From Muribaculaceae bacterium (GTDB taxonomy: Bacteria > Bacteroidota > Bacteroidia > Bacteroidales > Muribaculaceae): DNA of 30,675 bases. This document shows, piece by piece, positions 24,901 to 30,675 of this stretch (its first letter is position 1; every line of letters starts with the position of its first letter). Below the pieces are notes generated by a model, which was not told the DNA's origin, searched no databases, and saw nothing but the letters and a program-made list of their open reading frames with translations. The stretch is taken from assembly GCA_029056365.1 (NCBI GenBank), contig JAIDBM010000129.1, forward strand, positions 1-30,675, written 5' to 3'. Position numbers and translations under genes: made by a program.

Positions 24901-27675
24901 ATGAAAAATCTCAAATCATATATTCTGGTGTTGGCCGCCCTGTTTGCCGGTTCGGCCACGCTGACCTCATGCCAGGACGACTTCGATGATATCCACGTCG
25001 AGGAGCCGGTGGCTACGATCAAGCCTAACACCACTATCTACGAGCTCAAGACCATGTATTGGGACGATGCCGTGAACTATGCCACAAAGGTTGGTTTATG
25101 GAGCGAGGAACTTGAGCAGGTTCTGCAGGCCGACGGCTGCACACCCCTTCAGAAGAATTATGGCGACCGTATAATCATCCATGGCCGTGTAACTACCAGC
25201 GATGAAGCCGGAAACGTGTTCAAGTCGCTGGTGATACAGGACGAGACCGGTTCGCTCGCTATGAGTATTAATTCCTACAACCTGTATCTGAAATATCGTC
25301 GCGGGCAGGATGTGGTGCTCGATGTAACCGATATGTATATTGGTAAATACAACGGACTGCAGCAGCTCGGCATGCCTGAATGGTATGAGAACGGCAACGC
25401 ATGGGAAACAAGCTTCATGGGTCCGGAATTCTTCGAAGCCCACGTTCAGCTCGACGGATGGCCCCAGGTTGAGAAAATCGACACCCTCGTGGTGAATTCT
25501 TTCGACCAGCTCAGTTCAAATCCCAAGGGCCTTCGTCAGTGGCAGAGCCAGATTGTACGTTTCAACAACGTAGAGTTCCAGAACGGCGGTACCGAGACTT
25601 TCTCCACCTACCATTCAAGCGGTGTGAACCAGAACATTCTTGATGTAAATGGCGCCACACTTCCGGTGCGTACATCGGGATACTCCAATTTCTGGAACCA
25701 GACTCTGCCCGAAGGCCGCGGCGATGTTGTGGCTGTGTGCAGCTATTACGGAACTACAGGCTGGCAGCTGATTCTTATCGATGCTCAGGGATGTATGAAC
25801 TTCGGCAATCCTACGGTAAGCCCCGGAACTCAGGACAATCCTTATTCTGTGGCCGAAGTCGTACGTCTTGAAGCAAACGGTACTCCTGCAAGCGGATGGG
25901 TGAGCGGCTACATTGTAGGCGCTGTAGGTCCGGAAGTCGAAACAATCTCCGGCAACCAGGACATAGAGTGGACCGCCGATGTAACTCTTGCCAATACACT
26001 TGTAATCGGTGAGACTCCCGATACCAAAGACCTCGCCAACGCGCTTGTGATTTCGTTGCCTTCCGGCTCGAAACTGCGCGAACTCGGAAACCTCCGCGAC
26101 AATCCGGCCAACTATGGCAAGGAAATCAGCGTAAAGGGTACTTTTGAGAAGTATATGGGCACATATGGTGTTACTGACAACAAGGGTACTGTTGAGGAAT
26201 TCACCATCGAAGGTGTAAGCACCGGCGGTGAAGCCGGCGACGGTTCGGCCGAGAAGCCTTACAACGTGGGCCAGATTGTGGCCATGAATCCCACAAGCAC
26301 CACAGAGGCTGTGGCTTCGGGTGTATGGGTCAGCGGATATATAGTCGGCTCGATGCCTACAGGCGGTGCAAGCACCACTCTCTCAGGCACGATATTCGGC
26401 CTCGACGATGCCGCGAACACAAACTTTGTAATCGCAGCCGATGCCAATGAAACCGACTATACCAAGTGCATAGGCATACAGCTGCCTACCACAATGCGCG
26501 ATGCCTTGTCGCTTCAGAAAGTACCCGGCAATCTTGGCAAGCAGGTGAGCCTCAAGGGCGATGTGATGAAATATTGCGGTGGCCCGGGCCTGAAGAACCT
26601 CACGGAATACAAGCTCGACGGTGCCGGCGGCGACACCCCTGTGACTCCGGCCGATCCGGTTAGCTCGCTGGACGAGAACTTCGAAGGTGGCTCGATTCCT
26701 TCGACTTGGACTCAGGTGACTGTAAGCGGCAACAAAACATGGTATGCCCGCCAGTTCGACTCCAACTGGTATGTGACCATGTCGGGATACAACGGACAGG
26801 CTCCGTTCGACCAGTGGCTCATTTCGCCTCCGGTCGACATGAGCAAAGTGAGCGACAAGACTCTCAGCTTCGACACCCAGGTGAACGGCTATGGTGCCAC
26901 TACAACGCGTCTTGAAGTGTATGTACTCGACGGAGCCGATCCCAAAACCGCAGCGAAGACACAGCTCTCGCCCGCACTGCCCACAGCCCCGGCAAGCGGA
27001 TATTCGAGCTGGGTGAATTCGGGTGTGCTGAACGTGGCAGGCCAGAACGGAGTGGTATATATCGGATTCCGGTATGTGGCCGAACAGGACGCAAACTATG
27101 CCACATGGTGTGTCGACAATGTGAAACTTCCTGCCTCGGGCGGTTCCGGTCCGGTTAATCCTCCGACGCCCCCGACCGGCGATGACAAGGCCGGTTTCAA
27201 CACCTTTAACGGAGGAGCACCCAAGAGTACATACGGCACTTACACATCCACCTCAGGCTGGACTGCTGAAAACTGCAATATACTCTCCGGATCTGATAAC
27301 GGAACCGATTCGAATCCGCGTTTCACCTTTATCGGCTCGGGTTCGACTCTCGCTCCCTGTCTTAACGGCAAGGCCGGGTCGGCCGGTGTTCTGACTTCGC
27401 CGGTTATTACCGGTGGTCTCGGCAAGCTCACGTTCAACTATGGCTTCGCCTACAAGGACACCCAGTGTCAGTTCACTGTAAACATAAAGCAGGACGGCGC
27501 AGTGGTAAAGAGCCAGGTTGTGAAAGTTGATTCCGTAGAGCAGTTCAAGGTATACGAATTCAGCTGGGATGTGAACATCGAAGGCGACTTCGAGATTGAG
27601 ATTGTAAACGACTGCATCGGCGGCAAGACAACCAATGCCGAGCGTGTGGCCATATGGAATCTTACATGGGACTGA
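24901..27675 (+). CDS. Larger DUF5689 lipoprotein with two DUF6359-like modules
   Basis: A 924-residue paralogue of the preceding gene, 7 nt downstream. Signal: MKNLKSYILVLAALF...TLTSC (Cys24), then QDDFDD, a strongly acidic surface-export-like start. DUF5689-like region about 30-300 (IIIHGRVTTSDEAGNVFKS, DVTDMYIGKYNGLQQLG). Module 1, DUF6359-like, about 309-439 (SGWVSGYIVGAVG, GKEISVKGTFEKYMG); module 2, about 447-575, is close to the single module of the preceding gene (VGSMPTGGASTTLSGT and KGDVMKYCGGPGLKNLT are identical in both). Then a choice-of-anchor-J-like domain (about 585-760; LDENFEGGSIPSTWTQV, FDQWLISPPVDMS) and a final beta-rich domain (about 775-924). No T9SS C-terminal signal is evident. 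Terminated at 27702-27740. Function unknown; adhesion or ligand capture with the receptor is inferred. Confidence 0.82.
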   Translation: MKNLKSYILVLAALFAGSATLTSCQDDFDDIHVEEPVATIKPNTTIYELKTMYWDDAVNYATKVGLWSEELEQVLQADGCTPLQKNYGDRIIIHGRVTTSDEAGNVFKSLVIQDETGSLAMSINSYNLYLKYRRGQDVVLDVTDMYIGKYNGLQQLGMPEWYENGNAWETSFMGPEFFEAHVQLDGWPQVEKIDTLVVNSFDQLSSNPKGLRQWQSQIVRFNNVEFQNGGTETFSTYHSSGVNQNILDVNGATLPVRTSGYSNFWNQTLPEGRGDVVAVCSYYGTTGWQLILIDAQGCMNFGNPTVSPGTQDNPYSVAEVVRLEANGTPASGWVSGYIVGAVGPEVETISGNQDIEWTADVTLANTLVIGETPDTKDLANALVISLPSGSKLRELGNLRDNPANYGKEISVKGTFEKYMGTYGVTDNKGTVEEFTIEGVSTGGEAGDGSAEKPYNVGQIVAMNPTSTTEAVASGVWVSGYIVGSMPTGGASTTLSGTIFGLDDAANTNFVIAADANETDYTKCIGIQLPTTMRDALSLQKVPGNLGKQVSLKGDVMKYCGGPGLKNLTEYKLDGAGGDTPVTPADPVSSLDENFEGGSIPSTWTQVTVSGNKTWYARQFDSNWYVTMSGYNGQAPFDQWLISPPVDMSKVSDKTLSFDTQVNGYGATTTRLEVYVLDGADPKTAAKTQLSPALPTAPASGYSSWVNSGVLNVAGQNGVVYIGFRYVAEQDANYATWCVDNVKLPASGGSGPVNPPTPPTGDDKAGFNTFNGGAPKSTYGTYTSTSGWTAENCNILSGSDNGTDSNPRFTFIGSGSTLAPCLNGKAGSAGVLTSPVITGGLGKLTFNYGFAYKDTQCQFTVNIKQDGAVVKSQVVKVDSVEQFKVYEFSWDVNIEGDFEIEIVNDCIGGKTTNAERVAIWNLTWD

Positions 27676-27701
27676 CGCTGTAATAGCCCAGCATCACGAA
27701 T

Positions 27702-27740
27702 AAAAAAAGCAGGACCGTAAACTACGGTCCTGCTTTTTTT
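27702..27740 (+). terminator. Strong intrinsic terminator of the receptor/lipoprotein operon
   Basis: A7-GCAGGACCGTA (27702-27719) and TACGGTCCTGC-T7 (27723-27740) form a perfect stem with a 3-nt loop. The 11-bp GC-rich core followed by seven T is a clear rho-independent terminator. The A7 on the other side would make it functional on the minus strand too. Confidence 0.95.
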
Positions 27741-27933
27741 CGAATCGGTCGAACGTACGCCACTAAAAACAAGTCGTTCGCCATCAGATATATTTACATA
27801 TACATGTTTTGCACTTTTTTAACCAAAACCGAGTTAAACCACTCACACTAAACAAAGTCTGTATGATTGTGTGACAAAATGCCACACTCCGCAATTCAAC
27901 TACTAAAAACATCTATTTTCCGTAAAGTCAGAA

Positions 27934-30675
27934 ATGATACGCAAGGTACTATTGTTACTCGCACTCGCTGTAAGCGTTGCCCATGCCATGGCCTTTTCGA
28001 TAAAAGGGAAGGTGCTCGACGAGAACTCCGACCCCATGATGCAGGCTTCCGTGCGTGTGCTCACTCCGGACAGCACTCTTGTGAAAGGTGTGCTTACTAA
28101 TGAAAACGGAGCCTTCACGGTAAGCGGACTCAAAGCCGGCTCGTATGTGGTGGAGACTTCGTTCGTAGGTTATGACAACCACAGCCAGAACGTGAAGATA
28201 ACATCTTCGGATGTAACACTAAAACCGATTTCGATGCAGGCCGGCGCCCTGATGCTTGGCGAGGCTCAGGTTGTAGGCGTACGTACGCCTGTAAAGGTGA
28301 TGCAGGATACAGTGGAATATAACGCCGATGCATACCGCACGCAGCCCAATGCCGTGGTGGAGGACCTGCTCAAGCGTCTCCCGGGAGTGGAGGTCGACTC
28401 TGAGGGCAAAATCACCGCCAATGGAAAATCGGTGACAAAGATTCTTATCGACGGCAAGGAATTCTTTGCCGACGACCCTACTGTGGCATCGCGCAATCTG
28501 CCGGTCGACATGGTCGACAAGCTGCAGGTCGTGGACCGCAAGAGCGACCTTGCCCGCATCACTGGGGTGGACGACGGCGAGGAGGAAACGGTAATCAATC
28601 TTACCGTGAAGAAAGGCATGAACAACGGCTGGTTCGGCAACATCGAGGGCGGATATGGTACCGATAACCGATACAAGGGCAATTTTGTGGTAAACCGATT
28701 CTGGAACGGAAATCAGCTTACTTTGCTCGGAAACTTCAACAACGTCAACGAACTTGGCTTCAACGACGGTATGTCGGGCCGCTTCCGCCGCTTCGGCGGA
28801 GACAACGGAATCACTACCTCGCAGGCACTCGGATTGAATTTCAATGTGGGCAAGGACGAAATTTTCCGTGTAGGCGGTAATATAATGTACAGCCATACCG
28901 ACCGTGACACCCGTACATCATCGGCCCGTACATATATATTCCCGGATTCAAACTCGTATTACGATTCCGATAAGTCGGCCCGCGACAAAGGGCATACAGT
29001 ACGCGCCGACTTCCGCGTGCAATGGAGTCCGGACTCATTCAATACGTTTGAATTCCGGCCGAATTTCAGTTATTCGAAAAACGATTCATGGTCGTTGTCG
29101 GAGGCCCTTACCCGCAGTGGAGCACTGGCCGATGTAACGCAGAGCCGCAACGAACAGACTTCGCTCGGAAGCAACTATGAATTCCGCGGACAGCTCATAT
29201 ACAACCATAAGTTCCGGAGCAAGCCAGGACGCTCGGTTTCTCTTTTCGCCAATTACAGTCTTTCGGATACGCGTGAAAAGACCGACAACTATTCATGGAA
29301 CAAATTCTTTCTGCTTGGCGACTCAATCGACATAATGGACCAATGGGCCGACAACCACACGTGGAGCAACAATATATCGGCCCGTCTGAGCTGGACCGAA
29401 CCGCTCGGAAATGTTAAGAACGGAAATTTCCTTACAGTGGCCTACCGCTTCCAGTATCGCTGGAACAACGCCGACAAACTCACCTACGACCATCCGGTGC
29501 TGTGGCCCGACGGATTCACCGGTGAGCCTCTGATTGGCTCCGACCTTATACTTAACGAAGATCTGACCAACCGTTTCCGCAACGACTACATGAGCCAGGA
29601 TATAAGGGCCGGATTCAAGCATGTGTCGAAGAGCGGCTCGATCGATGTGGGTGTGTCGCTGGTTCCGCAGAGTTCAAAGAGCATTTATCTCTACAGCAAC
29701 GGTGATGTGAACAACGAAAAGTCGATTCCCGCACGCAATGTGCTCAATGTGGCTCCGTATCTGCGCTACCGTTATAAGATGGGAAAATCGCGTTCGTTCA
29801 ATGTCGACTACATGGGCCGTTCGTCGCAGCCTACCATGGCGCAGCTGCAGCCTGTGGCCGATATGAGCGACCCGTTGCGGATTGTAATCGGTAATCCCGA
29901 CCTTAAGCCTTCGTTCAGCCACAATGTGCGTCTGCGCTTTCAGGATTTCAACGCCGAGGCCCAGCGGTCGATAATGACTATGGTTGACGGACAGCTTGTT
30001 CAGAATTCGATTGTGAGCAAAACCACTTACAATGATCTCACCGGTGGCCAGACCACCACTTACGAGAATGTCGGAGGTGTATGGAATATCCGGGGCATGA
30101 ACATGCTTTCCATGCCTTTGCCGAACCGCCAGTTCATGTTCAACAATTTCTTTATGGCCAACTATTCGACGGCTGTAAGTTTCAATAACGGCGAGCGCAA
30201 CCGCAGCGGTTCTCTGATGCTCCGCGAGCAGCCGGGGCTCAGCTGGCGTCCTGACAATCTCGAACTTGAGTTGCGGCCGTTCTACTCGCTTCAGACTGTG
30301 CACTATTCGCTTCCGACTACAGCCGGACGCACCGTCCACAGCTACGGAGGAAGTTTCCGGGGCACTTATAACGCGCCATTCGGTCTTTCGCTCAGTTCGG
30401 ATGTGGAATACAGCGCCACCAGCGGCTACAGCCAGGGTTATGACAGCAAACAGTGGATGTGGAACGCCACTCTCAGCTACAGTTTCCTGCGCGGACGGGC
30501 CATGACTGTTTCGCTCAAGGCCTATGACCTGTTGCAGCAGAAGTCGAACATTCGCCGCAATGTGACCGCGAACTACAGCGAGGATGTGCGCTATAATTCC
30601 CTGACCCGTTATTTTATGGTTACATTGGCATATAAGTTCAATACTTTCGGCAGCGGAAAGCAGCCGCAGAGCCGC
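27934..30675 (+). CDS. TonB-dependent outer-membrane beta-barrel protein (OMP_b-brl_3 type), 3' end cut by the window
   Basis: The frame is open from ATG 27934 to the last base (914 codons, no stop), so the gene is partial. Signal peptide about 1-20 (MIRKVLLLLALAVSVAHAMA), CarboxypepD_reg-like domain about 21-105 (FSIKGKVLDENSDPMMQASV, KGVLTNENGAFTVSGLKAG), a plug with AVVEDLLKRLPGVEVDSEGK and KILIDGKEFFADDP, then a long barrel. This plug type belongs to the large Bacteroidetes group annotated as outer membrane beta-barrel protein/TonB-dependent receptor, without a SusD partner. The end of the window (LAYKFNTFGSGKQPQSR) looks within a few residues of the natural C-terminus. It is separated from the previous operon by a terminator and 190 nt, so it is transcribed independently; no convincing promoter was identified there. 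Confidence 0.93.
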   Translation, partial: MIRKVLLLLALAVSVAHAMAFSIKGKVLDENSDPMMQASVRVLTPDSTLVKGVLTNENGAFTVSGLKAGSYVVETSFVGYDNHSQNVKITSSDVTLKPISMQAGALMLGEAQVVGVRTPVKVMQDTVEYNADAYRTQPNAVVEDLLKRLPGVEVDSEGKITANGKSVTKILIDGKEFFADDPTVASRNLPVDMVDKLQVVDRKSDLARITGVDDGEEETVINLTVKKGMNNGWFGNIEGGYGTDNRYKGNFVVNRFWNGNQLTLLGNFNNVNELGFNDGMSGRFRRFGGDNGITTSQALGLNFNVGKDEIFRVGGNIMYSHTDRDTRTSSARTYIFPDSNSYYDSDKSARDKGHTVRADFRVQWSPDSFNTFEFRPNFSYSKNDSWSLSEALTRSGALADVTQSRNEQTSLGSNYEFRGQLIYNHKFRSKPGRSVSLFANYSLSDTREKTDNYSWNKFFLLGDSIDIMDQWADNHTWSNNISARLSWTEPLGNVKNGNFLTVAYRFQYRWNNADKLTYDHPVLWPDGFTGEPLIGSDLILNEDLTNRFRNDYMSQDIRAGFKHVSKSGSIDVGVSLVPQSSKSIYLYSNGDVNNEKSIPARNVLNVAPYLRYRYKMGKSRSFNVDYMGRSSQPTMAQLQPVADMSDPLRIVIGNPDLKPSFSHNVRLRFQDFNAEAQRSIMTMVDGQLVQNSIVSKTTYNDLTGGQTTTYENVGGVWNIRGMNMLSMPLPNRQFMFNNFFMANYSTAVSFNNGERNRSGSLMLREQPGLSWRPDNLELELRPFYSLQTVHYSLPTTAGRTVHSYGGSFRGTYNAPFGLSLSSDVEYSATSGYSQGYDSKQWMWNATLSYSFLRGRAMTVSLKAYDLLQQKSNIRRNVTANYSEDVRYNSLTRYFMVTLAYKFNTFGSGKQPQSR

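Noticed and set aside
27741..27933. Promoter for the last TonB-dependent protein, e.g. TATGATTG at 27862-27869
   Set aside because: One mismatch in the -7 box and no TTTG at the right distance; nothing better was found, so no promoter was called.

Overview
The window is chromosomal DNA from a member of the order Bacteroidales, most likely the family Muribaculaceae or a close relative. Several things support this. Upstream regions carry Bacteroidetes-type promoter elements (TTTG, about 20 nt, TAnnTTTG). Ribosome-binding sites of the AGGAGG kind are almost absent. SusC-like/TonB-dependent receptors and lipoproteins of Bacteroidetes-restricted families (DUF4369, DUF4836, DUF5689, DUF6359) are present, and G+C looks close to 50 %. 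The genus is not determined. I saw no tRNA, rRNA, insertion sequence, phage gene or CRISPR array, and every convincing gene except one small ORF is on the + strand.

Region 1 (about 100-4880): a membrane-anchored kinase-fold protein with a broken catalytic loop, a GNAT-family acetyltransferase, signal peptidase I (lepB) and purD. Region 2 (4892-12543) is a tightly packed run with 1-19 nt overlaps or short gaps: a polytopic membrane protein, pdxB (vitamin B6 synthesis), a DUF4369-type lipoprotein, comM/yifB (AAA+ ATPase), a GT4 glycosyltransferase, an NAD-dependent epimerase, a small membrane protein and an O-methyltransferase. A small two-TM protein gene converges on it from the minus strand (12548-12733).

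Region 3 (12835-19130): a canonical promoter drives two tandem DUF4836-like lipoprotein genes. They are separated by three perfect 27-bp direct repeats whose period places promoter-like boxes at the right spacing. An ABC ATPase with degenerate motifs, an FtsX/MacB-like permease and murI (glutamate racemase) follow. The murI 3' end and the sequence after it contain three consecutive stem-loops. Region 4 (19267-20180): panB with its own -7 box and a strong intrinsic terminator.

Region 5 (20181-27740): a surface nutrient-acquisition-type locus. It has a structured leader (near-palindrome, two promoter-like boxes, 12-bp hairpin), a TonB-dependent receptor, and two related multidomain lipoproteins (DUF5689, then one or two DUF6359-like modules, then a jelly-roll-type C-terminus), closed by a strong terminator. 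This is the best candidate here for an undescribed system: a receptor with two probably surface-exposed lipoproteins and unknown ligand. Region 6 (27934-end): a second, unrelated TonB-dependent outer-membrane barrel protein, cut by the window edge near its C-terminus. All family names come from reading the translated sequences; no database search was possible.
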